Virus record (IMG/VR): IMGVR_UViG_3300025769_000216
Location: 1 to 45,899 of that record
Reading direction: 5' to 3' (one strand)
Source: a virus
DNA: 45,899 nucleotides
The stretch's first letter is position 1. Each line of letters begins with the position of its first letter. Positions 20,233 to 28,947 of the stretch are shown in pieces. The position numbers and the translations under genes were made by a program. Under the pieces are notes generated by a model. It saw only the letters and a program-made list of their open reading frames with translations, was not told the DNA's origin and did not search any database.

Positions 20233-20912
20233 ACTATTCTGAATTATTAACCAATGTTAGAGACTACACAGAAGTAGATAGTAGTGTTTTATCTGATTCT
20301 GTTATTAATACATTTCTTATTAATGTTGAAAATAAAATTGATCGAACAGTTGATTCTGACGCACAAAGAAGATATGCGACCACAAGTTGTCAAGTGGACA
20401 ATGCTTTTATTGATTTAACTTCCGCTCCTTCCGGCTTTCGATTTGCCAGAGCTATTCAAATAGTTAAAAGCAACGGAGAAAGAGATTGGATGGAGCAAGT
20501 TGATACGACCTTTATTGATGAATATTCTGTTACTCGAAGTGATGCTAGTAGTTCAACTAACGGTATTCCTAAATTCTGGGCTAATTGGGACCAAAACACT
20601 TTAATTTTGGCTCCTACCCCAGACGAAGCGTATACCTTAGAGATGTGGTATGATGAAACTCCAGAGAGACTTAGCAGTACCAACACTACAACATACATTT
20701 CAAATAATGCACCAGAGGTTTTATTGTATGGAGTGCTCTCTGAAGCATATTCCTACTTGAAAAATCCTCAAGAAATGCAATTATACCAACAGAAGTTTCA
20801 GGCGTCTTTGAGCGATTGGGCTCAAGATCAAATGGGACGTAAACGTAGGGACGAGTACACGGATGGCGTGTTACGAATTCCGTTAAGGTCAGTAGATCCG
20901 GGAGGTAAATAA
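20229..20912 (+). CDS. Second adaptor/tail tubular-like protein, 227 aa
   Basis: Resembles T7 gp11/phage adaptor proteins: helical start MNYSELLTNVRDYTEVDSSV with TFLINVENKIDRTVDSDAQRR, beta middle (PSGFRFARAIQIV, LILAPTPDEAYTLEMWYDETPERLS) and helical C-terminus with the QKFQASLSDWAQDQMGRKRRD block. It likely stacks below the portal/gp4-like ring. ATG 20229 overlaps the upstream stop (ATGA). Confidence 0.7.
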   Translation: MNYSELLTNVRDYTEVDSSVLSDSVINTFLINVENKIDRTVDSDAQRRYATTSCQVDNAFIDLTSAPSGFRFARAIQIVKSNGERDWMEQVDTTFIDEYSVTRSDASSSTNGIPKFWANWDQNTLILAPTPDEAYTLEMWYDETPERLSSTNTTTYISNNAPEVLLYGVLSEAYSYLKNPQEMQLYQQKFQASLSDWAQDQMGRKRRDEYTDGVLRIPLRSVDPGGK

Positions 20913-20914
20913 CT

Positions 20915-21358
20915 ATGGCTATAAACCAAGCAGTATGCGCAACGTTTAAACAGCAGCTTCTAGATGGCGACCATGATATCAGTAATGATACATTAAAGCT
21001 CGCCCTCTACACAGATTCAGCTACTTTAGACGCTAATACAAGTGCCTATTCCGCTTCAAACGAAGTTGGTGACTCAGGCACTTATTCAGCAGGTGGTGGA
21101 ACACTTGCAAATGCAAATGTTAGTTTAACAAAAACCAATGCAACCGCTTCAACAGCTTTTGTTGACTTTGATGATTTATCATTTCAAACTGCAACAATCG
21201 CAGCTCAAGCAGCGTTGATCTATAACACTTCATCTTCAAACACAAACGCAGCGATCGCAGTGTTAGATTTTGGTGGTGTGAAGACATCAACTAACGGAAC
21301 ATTTACAATTCAGTTTCCAACCAACGACGCTACAAACGCAATTCTAAGAATTAGCTAA
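20915..21358 (+). CDS. Putative structural protein, 147 aa
   Basis: Beta-rich and Ala/Thr/Asn-rich, with the phrase ISNDTLKLALYTDSATLDANT and end FTIQFPTNDATNAILRIS, a style common to short tail proteins of marine and cyanobacterial phages. GGGAGG precedes the ATG at 20915. No enzyme motif. Likely virion tail component. Confidence 0.7.
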   Translation: MAINQAVCATFKQQLLDGDHDISNDTLKLALYTDSATLDANTSAYSASNEVGDSGTYSAGGGTLANANVSLTKTNATASTAFVDFDDLSFQTATIAAQAALIYNTSSSNTNAAIAVLDFGGVKTSTNGTFTIQFPTNDATNAILRIS

Positions 21359-21369
21359 GGCATAGTATT

Positions 21370-21392
21370 TACAAACACGAGCGATGTTTGTA
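21370..21392 (+). other. Intergenic hairpin
   Basis: TACAAACA (21370-21377) pairs perfectly with TGTTTGTA (21385-21392) around CGAGCGA. CATAG at 21361-21365 and CTATG at 21400-21404 could extend it, placing the next ATG at its base. No U tract, so probably a translational or processing element rather than a terminator. Confidence 0.4.
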
Positions 21393-21401
21393 GTATAAGC
21401 T

Positions 21402-23111
21402 ATGTCTTTTGCTGATTCACCCTTTTCTAGTGCCCCTTTTGCGGCAACAGGAGAAACTAATGCTGTTGTCGAACTTAGTGGACTTCAACTAAATATTGCA
21501 GAAAACAACTTAACTGTTTCCGCAGGAGGCAGTGTTGTTACGGGATCCGAAGAAAATACAATTGAAACGTTCTTAGGAACGGTTATTGCAGAATCAGAAT
21601 CAATTGTTGATGTAACAGGCGTATCTGCAAAAATTGATTTACCCAATATCACTGATGGCTTAACTATCAACTTCTATCGTACCGCTTTTACATCCTTTAC
21701 CTTAGGCACTATTTTAAGTAGAGACATAACTTGGCAAACTGATAGCTCGGGTATTCTTCTTAAAAGTTCTTACACAGAGGGAGAGATTTGGTGGGAAGTA
21801 GGAGGGACGGGACAAGGTGCTTATTTAGGCATCGCTAAAATAAATAATCAATACTTTATTCGTTTTAGATCAGGAAGTGGATCAACCAGTCATCAAGAGC
21901 AATCTGATTCTAGTGAATTTGCTGTTGTTAATTTAGCCATTACTGATTCCTCTGTATCAAATTTCTTTGATGATCAACGACACATTGTTACTTTTTCTAT
22001 TGATGTTACTAATAATAAACTTCTTGTCTGGATAGATAATATATTAGTTATAGACTATGACGCTACTGCTAATGGTGGAAATGTTCTTCTAAGCGGACAA
22101 TGGGGTGGAACAAATCCAGGAGGATATGGTCAAAGTTTTGGAAGTGCTGTTGCTGGAGGCTCTAGCACTTATGACGGTGGTGCAACTCAATATCAGTATG
22201 TAGTTGCCAGTAGCACCATAGAATCAGGTTCTGTTCTTTTTCAAATCAATAATGAAATACCTAATGCTGAAGAATACCCTGTAGAAGTTAATGGAAATGC
22301 TAATGTCGATGTTACAGGAATAGAGCTATCCACTGAACTAGGTACAGAAACAATCGTAGCAAATTCCAATGTCGATGTTACAGGAGAAGTTTTAAGTACC
22401 GAACTCGGCACTGAAGTTGTCACGGCTAGCGCTCTTGTTCAACCTACAGGACTAGAAATCTCTTTTGCAGAAGGCACTGTTGTAACTACAGGAACAGCTA
22501 ATATTGATGTCATAGGTGAACAGATTGACTCGGCTCTCGGTATCGAAGTTATTGTTGCAGATGCTAATGTTGACGTCATAGGATTAGAAGCTTCGCTTAC
22601 AGACGGCGATGTCGAAGTTATTGCAAATGCAGACGTCACAGTTACAGGTCTTAATATTCAATTTACAGAAGGCACGGCTGAAGTTACAGGAACAGCAATA
22701 GTTGATGTCACGGGAATAGAAGTATCCACCGAACTAGGAACAGAAACAATTGTTGCAGATGCTAATGTTGACATTACTGGATTAGAAATAAATTTCACTG
22801 AAGGAACAGCAACCGTTGAGGCAAACGCCACTGTTGTTCTTACTGGATTAGAAATCAACTTCGCAGAGGGCACAGCAACCGTTGTAGCAAATGCCAATGT
22901 CGACGTCACAGGACTAGAAATTTTATCACAAAGTGGTAATGTTGTTGTTACTGCTGACGCTGATGTCAACGTCACAGGACAAATTATAAATTTTGCGATA
23001 GGACAAGTCACGGTCGTTGATGCATGGCAACCGGTTGATCCATCCGCTAACAACGCTTTTTCAGCGGTGAGCACAGGAGCATCAAATACATGGACAGAAG
23101 TCGCAGCATAG
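21402..23111 (+). CDS. Repeat-rich tail fibre/adhesin protein, 569 aa
   Basis: Residues about 60-280 look like a single beta-sandwich (concanavalin/LamG-like: WWEVGGTGQGAYLGIAKINNQYFIRFRSG... HIVTFSIDVTNNKLLVWIDN). Residues 299-540 are eleven consecutive 22-residue repeats of the form N-A-N-V-D-V-T-G-[IL]-E... G-T-x-x-V-x-A. The C-terminus ends in AWQPVDPSANNAFS. Such beta repeats build long fibrous stalks in tail fibres, with the sandwich as possible sugar-binding head. Named from architecture and position among tail genes. Confidence 0.7.
   Translation: MSFADSPFSSAPFAATGETNAVVELSGLQLNIAENNLTVSAGGSVVTGSEENTIETFLGTVIAESESIVDVTGVSAKIDLPNITDGLTINFYRTAFTSFTLGTILSRDITWQTDSSGILLKSSYTEGEIWWEVGGTGQGAYLGIAKINNQYFIRFRSGSGSTSHQEQSDSSEFAVVNLAITDSSVSNFFDDQRHIVTFSIDVTNNKLLVWIDNILVIDYDATANGGNVLLSGQWGGTNPGGYGQSFGSAVAGGSSTYDGGATQYQYVVASSTIESGSVLFQINNEIPNAEEYPVEVNGNANVDVTGIELSTELGTETIVANSNVDVTGEVLSTELGTEVVTASALVQPTGLEISFAEGTVVTTGTANIDVIGEQIDSALGIEVIVADANVDVIGLEASLTDGDVEVIANADVTVTGLNIQFTEGTAEVTGTAIVDVTGIEVSTELGTETIVADANVDITGLEINFTEGTATVEANATVVLTGLEINFAEGTATVVANANVDVTGLEILSQSGNVVVTADADVNVTGQIINFAIGQVTVVDAWQPVDPSANNAFSAVSTGASNTWTEVAA
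22296..23021 (+). repeat. Eleven tandem 66-base coding repeats
   Basis: Each 66-base unit encodes 22 residues beginning like NANVDVTG. Units vary in DNA but keep the protein pattern, so selection acts on the fibre. Units 1 and 7 are nearly identical (both contain the run STELGTETIVA), suggesting recent copying between units. Confidence 0.8.
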
Positions 23112-23124
23112 GATATAAAAAAGT

Positions 23125-26100
23125 ATGCCACATTTAGGAGTTGGAGATAGAGTCAAAGAGACCACGACCTCGACAGGTACGGGTACAATTAATTTAGACG
23201 GAGCTGTCACAGGCTTTCAAACCTTTGTCGACGGTGTAGGCAATGGCCACGAAACGTATTACGTTATTGTCGATTCAGGCACAGGGGATTATGAAGTAGG
23301 TGTCGGTACAATTACCGATGCTGCGACGGATACCCTCTCTCGTGATACAGTTATCAGTTCTTCTAATGGAGGATCTTTAGTTAATTTTGGAGCAGGCACC
23401 AAAGACGTATTCTGTTCCCTTCCTTCCGAACGAGCGGTTATCATTGATGATGCTTCGAACGTAGAAGTCACTGCTAATATTACCGCAACCTCTTTTGACG
23501 GATCAGGTGCCGCTCTCACAGCTTTAAATGCATCGAATGTTTCTTCAGGTACACTTCCGAACGCAAGACTCGATGCTCAATTACAAGACATCGCAGGGTT
23601 AGCCACAACGAGTGGTAAAATTATTCAAGGAGACGGAGCCAATTTTGTTCTCTCTTCTTACACGATTCCAACTTCCGATGGAACAACAGGACAAGTTTTA
23701 ACAACAAATGGAAGTGGCGCTGTCACTTTCCAAACTCCTACTGTAGGAGATATTACAGCAGTAACTGCGGGTAATGGTTTAACAGGAGGAGGAACATCAG
23801 GTGATGTGACTCTTAATGTGGGAGCAGGCACAGGTGTTACTGTCAATGCTGACGATATTGCCATTGGTCAAGACGTAGCCACATCTGCTTCACCTACTTT
23901 TGCAGGGGGTACATTTACTGCGAACGTCGCCTTTGGTGATTTAGATTTTATCAACATGGGGGCAACAGGTGAGTATCAAATTTATCACGATCATGCCAAT
24001 GGTGTATCCGTTATCAAAGATGTGGATGCGGGTGGTTCGATTAATATTGAAGCCGATTCCATTAGCTTAACAGGTCCTGTCACTGCAACAGCGAACGTCA
24101 GCTTAGGGGATAACGATTATTTAAGATTTGGTGATTCTCAAGACCTACAGATTTATCACGATAGTAGTAATAGTTTTATTCACGATAATGGCACTGGTAA
24201 CCTTTTCATTGATGCTACACAACTACAATTCCGTAATGGTGTACAAAGCGAAACTTACGCAGATTTTGCTAATGGTGGTGCGGCACGACTATATTATGGT
24301 GGTGCAGTAAAACTAGCAACCACATCTACAGGTATTAATGTTACAGGAACAGTAGTTAGTGATGGATTAACAGTAGATACAGATACATTATATGTGGATA
24401 GCACTAACAATAATGTGGGAATAAAAACCTCATCACCTTCAACACAACTTCATATCTCCAATCCATCTGGAACTTTAGGTTTTGCTATTTCAAGAGGTAC
24501 ATATACTACAACTCCAACATATGGAGCAAGAACAGATTCAACAAAAGTAGTTATTGAAAGTTTTGGTGAATACACAATAAGAACATCGGCTATAAGTGGA
24601 AGTCCAATAGAAAGATTTCGTATAGATACTACTGGGAATACAATTATAAATGAAAATGGTTACGACCAAGACTTCCGAGTAGAAAGCGATAACAAAACCC
24701 ACGCATTATTTGTTCAAGGTAGTGATGGAAATATTGGAGTGGGAACAAGTAGTCCATCACATCAACTCACCATTAGTGGAACAAGCACAGGCTTTGTTAA
24801 TGGTGGAGCTGCTTTTTCTATTGGTTCAACGAGTAATCATAACTTAGCTTTTTATACTAACAATCAACCTAGAATGTATGTAGATACGTCTGGTAATGTA
24901 GGGATTGGAAATATTCCAGAAACTTGGTATTCTACTTTTTCAGCATTACAAATAGGTGCAAATAAATCTGCTATTTATGGTAGGTCAGAAAATAATTCAT
25001 TAAGTTTAGCATCAAACAGTTATGTTAATGCTTCTGGAAACAACACTTATATAAACAGTAGTGAAGCAAGTTTATATGAGCAAAACAGTGGCGTACATAA
25101 ATTCTTCACTGCACCTTCTGGAACTGCAGGAAATAGTATTACATTTACAGAACGTATGCGTATAAATAGTTCTGGTAATGTTGGAATAAACACTAGTTCA
25201 CCTTCATCAACTTTAGATGTAAATGGTGTTGTTACTGCTACTAGAATTGACTCTGGTGTTAATTGTAATTTTGATGATAATTTAAATGTAAATGCCACAG
25301 GTGGACTTGGTTTTACACAAGGCAGTATAAAAATTAGTAGTTCAACGATTGATAGTCCATCTGGTCGTGGTCAAGGTGTCTTTATGTTTAATGAAGGTTA
25401 TGACCAAACTTATTATGCTGGTACTCTTTATGGCAACCAAGCATATGGTATTGGCTCTGTGTCAAGCACAGCGTTAAATACAAGTGCTGCTAATCGTGCA
25501 AATTCTTATGTAGAAATTAACTATGGTACTTCTGGAACAGTATTTAATGAGAATAGTGTAGACAGAGATTTCCGAGTAGAGAGTAATAATAACTCTAATA
25601 TGCTCAAAGTAGATGGTGGTACTGATACAGTACTTATGGCTAAAGGTTCTGTTGATAATACAACAGCAGGACACAGATTTAATTCAGATGGTTTTGTTTC
25701 ACACGTAAGAAGTGGTAATGGCGTTATGAGGCTTAACAGATTATCAAATGATGGAAATATATTAGAAATATATAAAGACGGAGCAACAGTAGGCAATATT
25801 GGTACGTATGCAGGGGATATAACTATTGGTACAACCGATACTGGATTACGTTTTGATGATGGTGCTTCTGCATATATACCTTGGAATATATCAACAAATT
25901 CAGCAACAGATGGAACTATAAGTTTAGGTGCTACTACAGTTCAATATAATAACCTCTACCTATCTGGCACTGTAACCAATGATGGCTCTGGTGGTATGTC
26001 TATTGATACCTCTGGAAATGTTACCTTTAATGAGGGTAGCATTGATGCTGACTTCCGAGTAGAGAGTAACAATAATACTCACATGCTATTTGTTGATGGC

Positions 26101-27027
26101 GGTAATAATTGTGTAGGTATAAATACAAGCGTTGGTGATGCAAGTTCTATTTTAGATATTCAAGTTAATAATGGATATTTAAGAGTTAAAAACGGAAGGA
26201 TAGATGCTACTAACAATGTTCGTTTAGAAGCAGGTGGAAGTACAAGTAACTTCTTAGAATATAGAGGTTATCTTGGTCATATTTGGGATGTTAATACCAC
26301 AGAAGTTATGCGTCTTGGTACTTCGGAAGCTGTTATCAATGATGATAGTCTTGATTACGACTTCCGAGTAGAGAGTAACAATAAAGCCTATATGCTCTTT
26401 GTTGATGGTGGAAACGATAGAGTTTCAGTAGGAACTAGTGCACCCTTATATGATTTCCATGTTGCTGGTCAAGGTTATTTTGATTCAACAGCAGAGAAAC
26501 CATTATTTGTTCATCACTCTGACGGAAACAATGTAAAGATTGGTTTTCAAAATAATACATCCAATGCAAACTTTATTGGATTTAATGGAACTTTATTTCA
26601 AGTAGCACCTAACGGAACAAGCAGAATGACTGTTAGTGATACAGGAACAGTAACTGCTACTGCTTTTAGTGGTGATGGTTCTGCATTAACGGGTATTAGT
26701 AGCGGTGCAGGTTCTGTAGAGGCTTGGGCAAACTTTAACGGAATAGGAACTCTCTCTATAAGAGCAAGTGGAAATGTGTCTAGTATTACTGACCAAGCAA
26801 CAGGTAGATTCAGAGTTAATTTTAGCAGTGCTTTAACAGATGCTAACTTTGCTGTTGCTGGTGCAACTGCTATTGATGATGGTGGTGCTACTGGTAGTCC
26901 AAATGGAACAATTACGATACAAAGAAGTAGTACCCCAATGAGTAGTTCATACGTTGATATAACAACATCTGCTTTAAATGCAGTTAATCAAGACCACGAA
27001 TATAGTACAGTAATGATTGTGAGGTAA
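23125..27027 (+). CDS. Large tail fibre/spike protein, 1300 aa
   Basis: The longest gene in the window. The N-terminal part (about 1-250) is Gly/Thr/Ala-rich (MPHLGVGDRVKETTTSTGTGTI...) and probably attaches to the tail. From about residue 320 come repeated blocks: DNDYLRFGDSQDLQIYHDSS, then several copies of D-x-DFRVES-N-N plus MLFVDGG and N-V-G-I-x-T-S-S-P. This is the pattern of marine-phage fibres with beta-helical stalks. The C-terminal ~110 residues (EAWANFNGIGTLSIRASGNV... STVMIVR) form a compact tip. I see no S74 autoprotease motif at the end. Role: host binding. Confidence 0.85.
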   Translation: MPHLGVGDRVKETTTSTGTGTINLDGAVTGFQTFVDGVGNGHETYYVIVDSGTGDYEVGVGTITDAATDTLSRDTVISSSNGGSLVNFGAGTKDVFCSLPSERAVIIDDASNVEVTANITATSFDGSGAALTALNASNVSSGTLPNARLDAQLQDIAGLATTSGKIIQGDGANFVLSSYTIPTSDGTTGQVLTTNGSGAVTFQTPTVGDITAVTAGNGLTGGGTSGDVTLNVGAGTGVTVNADDIAIGQDVATSASPTFAGGTFTANVAFGDLDFINMGATGEYQIYHDHANGVSVIKDVDAGGSINIEADSISLTGPVTATANVSLGDNDYLRFGDSQDLQIYHDSSNSFIHDNGTGNLFIDATQLQFRNGVQSETYADFANGGAARLYYGGAVKLATTSTGINVTGTVVSDGLTVDTDTLYVDSTNNNVGIKTSSPSTQLHISNPSGTLGFAISRGTYTTTPTYGARTDSTKVVIESFGEYTIRTSAISGSPIERFRIDTTGNTIINENGYDQDFRVESDNKTHALFVQGSDGNIGVGTSSPSHQLTISGTSTGFVNGGAAFSIGSTSNHNLAFYTNNQPRMYVDTSGNVGIGNIPETWYSTFSALQIGANKSAIYGRSENNSLSLASNSYVNASGNNTYINSSEASLYEQNSGVHKFFTAPSGTAGNSITFTERMRINSSGNVGINTSSPSSTLDVNGVVTATRIDSGVNCNFDDNLNVNATGGLGFTQGSIKISSSTIDSPSGRGQGVFMFNEGYDQTYYAGTLYGNQAYGIGSVSSTALNTSAANRANSYVEINYGTSGTVFNENSVDRDFRVESNNNSNMLKVDGGTDTVLMAKGSVDNTTAGHRFNSDGFVSHVRSGNGVMRLNRLSNDGNILEIYKDGATVGNIGTYAGDITIGTTDTGLRFDDGASAYIPWNISTNSATDGTISLGATTVQYNNLYLSGTVTNDGSGGMSIDTSGNVTFNEGSIDADFRVESNNNTHMLFVDGGNNCVGINTSVGDASSILDIQVNNGYLRVKNGRIDATNNVRLEAGGSTSNFLEYRGYLGHIWDVNTTEVMRLGTSEAVINDDSLDYDFRVESNNKAYMLFVDGGNDRVSVGTSAPLYDFHVAGQGYFDSTAEKPLFVHHSDGNNVKIGFQNNTSNANFIGFNGTLFQVAPNGTSRMTVSDTGTVTATAFSGDGSALTGISSGAGSVEAWANFNGIGTLSIRASGNVSSITDQATGRFRVNFSSALTDANFAVAGATAIDDGGATGSPNGTITIQRSSTPMSSSYVDITTSALNAVNQDHEYSTVMIVR

Positions 27028-27030
27028 TTT

Positions 27031-27246
27031 ATGGATAAAAGAATAATATATAAAAATACAGACGGAAGTATAGGAATAATCATTCCTGCTGATTGTGGTT
27101 TAACTGTTGAAGAAATCGCAAACAAAGATGTACCAACAGGACTAGCTTATAAAATTGTAGATGTATCTGAAATCTCAAGCGACAGAACATTTAGAAATGC
27201 TTGGACTATTGATGATGCAGAATTAACAGACGGAGTAGGTGACTAA
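27031..27246 (+). CDS. Small tail-region protein, 71 aa
   Basis: Directly follows the big fibre gene. MDKRIIYKNTDGSIGIIIPA begins the product, which continues EEIANKDVPTGLAYKIVDVSEI; it is a compact alpha/beta domain of a type I associate with small proteins behind fibre genes in phages, possibly fibre-assembly factors. The stop shares its last base with the next ATG (TAATG). Confidence 0.65.
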   Translation: MDKRIIYKNTDGSIGIIIPADCGLTVEEIANKDVPTGLAYKIVDVSEISSDRTFRNAWTIDDAELTDGVGD

Positions 27247-27497
27247 TGGCAATTTACATAGACATACCCAAAGCAAAAGATATTTGGAAAGATAAAATTC
27301 GTGAGGCTCGTAAACCAGCACTAGAAAAACTAGATGTGGATTTTATGAGAGCAACAGAACAAGGCACTGATACAACAGCGATTGTAGCAGACAAACAAAC
27401 CCTCAGAGATTTACCAGCAGTGGTAGATACAGCAACAACAACAGATGAAATCAAAGCTGTATGGAACGATATGCTGGGAGATAAACCAACAACATAA
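27246..27497 (+). CDS. Putative tail fibre assembly-type protein, 83 aa
   Basis: Contains IWKDKIREARKPALEKLDVDFMRATEQG, a helical block resembling the C-terminal helix of caudoviral fibre-assembly or short tail-region proteins, and a closing helix TTTDEIKAVWNDMLGD. It is coupled to the previous gene. Function by analogy only: chaperone for the large fibre. Confidence 0.6.
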   Translation: MAIYIDIPKAKDIWKDKIREARKPALEKLDVDFMRATEQGTDTTAIVADKQTLRDLPAVVDTATTTDEIKAVWNDMLGDKPTT

Positions 27498-27554
27498 CTA
27501 GACAAAAGCCATATAATGAGTATGATGAATAAACTTATTAATAAGGAGTAAAAA

Positions 27555-27881
27555 ATGGCAGTAACAACTACATGGAAAGTGCTTGATATGAAACACAATC
27601 CTGCTGATGGTGGTGTTCTGGAAGTCAAGTGGGAGCTTAGAGCTTCTGCGGACACAGGCGAAACCGCAGTAGAAGGTGGTGAACTCAAGATTGATTCTTA
27701 TGATCCTTCTTCTCCTAATTTTATTCCCTTCGCCAACTTAACGGAAGAAACAGTTTTGAATTGGGTATGGGAAGATTTAGGCGATAAAAAAGCAGAGATC
27801 GAACAGGATCGCACTGACAAGGTTAATGCACAGATAGCTAGAAACGCAAGTGAAGCTACTGGTCTACCTTGGTCTAACTAA
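27555..27881 (+). CDS. Conserved tail-region protein, 108 aa (DUF7936-like)
   Basis: AAGGAG precedes ATG 27555. TWKVLDMKHNPADGGVLEVKWELR, then PNFIPFANLTEETVLNWVWEDLG, is a conserved pattern in cyanophage and marine-phage small proteins (I recall DUF7936). Role unknown, always near fibre genes. The 57-base gap before it has TATAAT at 27512-27517 but no good -35. Confidence 0.65.
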   Translation: MAVTTTWKVLDMKHNPADGGVLEVKWELRASADTGETAVEGGELKIDSYDPSSPNFIPFANLTEETVLNWVWEDLGDKKAEIEQDRTDKVNAQIARNASEATGLPWSN

Positions 27882-27901
27882 TAACAATAATAAGGAGTAA
27901 T

Positions 27902-28114
27902 ATGTTTACTTTTGATGATAAAGAGTATGATGAAAATCAACTGAGTGATAAAGGTAAAGTTGCTTTTGTGCAATTACAAAACCTTGCTCAAAGAAGAAAT
28001 CAGTTAAGTTTAGAGTATGATAACTTACAAATTCTCTCTAAGCACTACACTGATCTTCTAAAAGAAGAATTACCGAAAGAAGAAGAGAAAAAGAAAAAAT
28101 CTTCTAAAAAATAA
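27902..28114 (+). CDS. Small hypothetical protein, 70 aa
   Basis: AAGGAG precedes ATG 27902. The start MFTFDDKEYDENQLSDKGKVAF resembles short phage proteins with a beta hairpin then helices (loosely DUF6447-like). It ends in a charged KEEEKKKKSSKK tail. Function unknown; fibre-region accessory by position. Confidence 0.6.
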   Translation: MFTFDDKEYDENQLSDKGKVAFVQLQNLAQRRNQLSLEYDNLQILSKHYTDLLKEELPKEEEKKKKSSKK

Positions 28115-28119
28115 TTTCA

Positions 28120-28935
28120 GTGATTGAGAAAAAAGAATTAAAAGACAAGGGATATAAAGTATTTGTCGGTCTCCCTTGTTATGGGGGAATGATATCGGAA
28201 TCGGTATTTCATTCTATGATGCAGTTGCAGACTTGGGGACAAGGTATTGGAGTCAAGTTTCGAATACAGACCATGGGCAACGAATCGTTAATCACGAGAG
28301 CAAGAAACACCCTTGTTTCGATGATGCTCGATGATAAAGACTTTATTGCTACTCACCTACTTTTTGTAGATGCTGATATCGGTTTTAGTTTTCAAAACAT
28401 TGAAAGATTACTTTGTGCAGACAAAGAGTTAGTTTGTGGTATCTATCCTCGTAAATGTATTCATTGGGATAAAACCATTCAAGCCGTCAAAGAAGATCCA
28501 AACATTCACCCTGATGTCCTGTACGCTAAATCATTAGGCTATAATCTTAACTTTGACGATCCTCAAAACATTAATATGAAAGATGGTTTTTGTAAGGTTC
28601 AAGAAGCAGCCACAGGAATGATGCTCGTGAAGCGTGATGTATTTACCAAAATGAAAAAGAAGTATCCTGAGCGTAAATATAAATCCGATCAAATCATTAA
28701 TGGAAAAGGCTACTCTTCGGATAATTGCTATGATTTCTTTGCCGTGGGTAAGTATCCCGGAATGGATCGATACCTGTCGGAGGACTATTATTTCTCTCGT
28801 TTATGGATAGATTGTGGAGGAGAGATATGGGCTGATGCTTCCATGCCTTTAACACACTTCGGGAATCTGGCTTTCAAAGGACATGTGGGTACATTATTTG
28901 CAAAAAAAGAGGATGAAAAACCTAAAGAAACATGA
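28120..28935 (+). CDS. Glycosyltransferase-like protein, 271 aa, GTG start
   Basis: A GT-A fold nucleotide-sugar transferase is indicated by VFVGLPCYGGMISESVF at the N-terminus, the DxD motif LLFVDADIGF (Asp84, Asp86), the acceptor-side block AATGMMLVKRDVF and the end block LSEDYYFSRLWIDCGGEIWAD. It is a paralogue of the minus-strand gene at 36414-37142 (same PCxGG, VDAD/IDAD, ATGM/PTGF and EDY order). It may decorate phage fibres or host surface sugars. GTG 28120 is chosen by frame and its position five bases after the previous stop. Confidence 0.75.
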   Translation: MIEKKELKDKGYKVFVGLPCYGGMISESVFHSMMQLQTWGQGIGVKFRIQTMGNESLITRARNTLVSMMLDDKDFIATHLLFVDADIGFSFQNIERLLCADKELVCGIYPRKCIHWDKTIQAVKEDPNIHPDVLYAKSLGYNLNFDDPQNINMKDGFCKVQEAATGMMLVKRDVFTKMKKKYPERKYKSDQIINGKGYSSDNCYDFFAVGKYPGMDRYLSEDYYFSRLWIDCGGEIWADASMPLTHFGNLAFKGHVGTLFAKKEDEKPKET

Positions 28936-28947
28936 TAATTAATTACC

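Noticed and set aside
22296-23021. CRISPR-like array
   Set aside because: The 66-base period is an in-frame protein repeat with no constant repeat and unique spacer pattern.
22241-23131. Several minus-strand open frames opposite the fibre repeats
   Set aside because: They are mirror images of Thr/Val/Gly-rich repeats on the plus strand, producing Ser/Pro/Thr-rich sequence without start signals.
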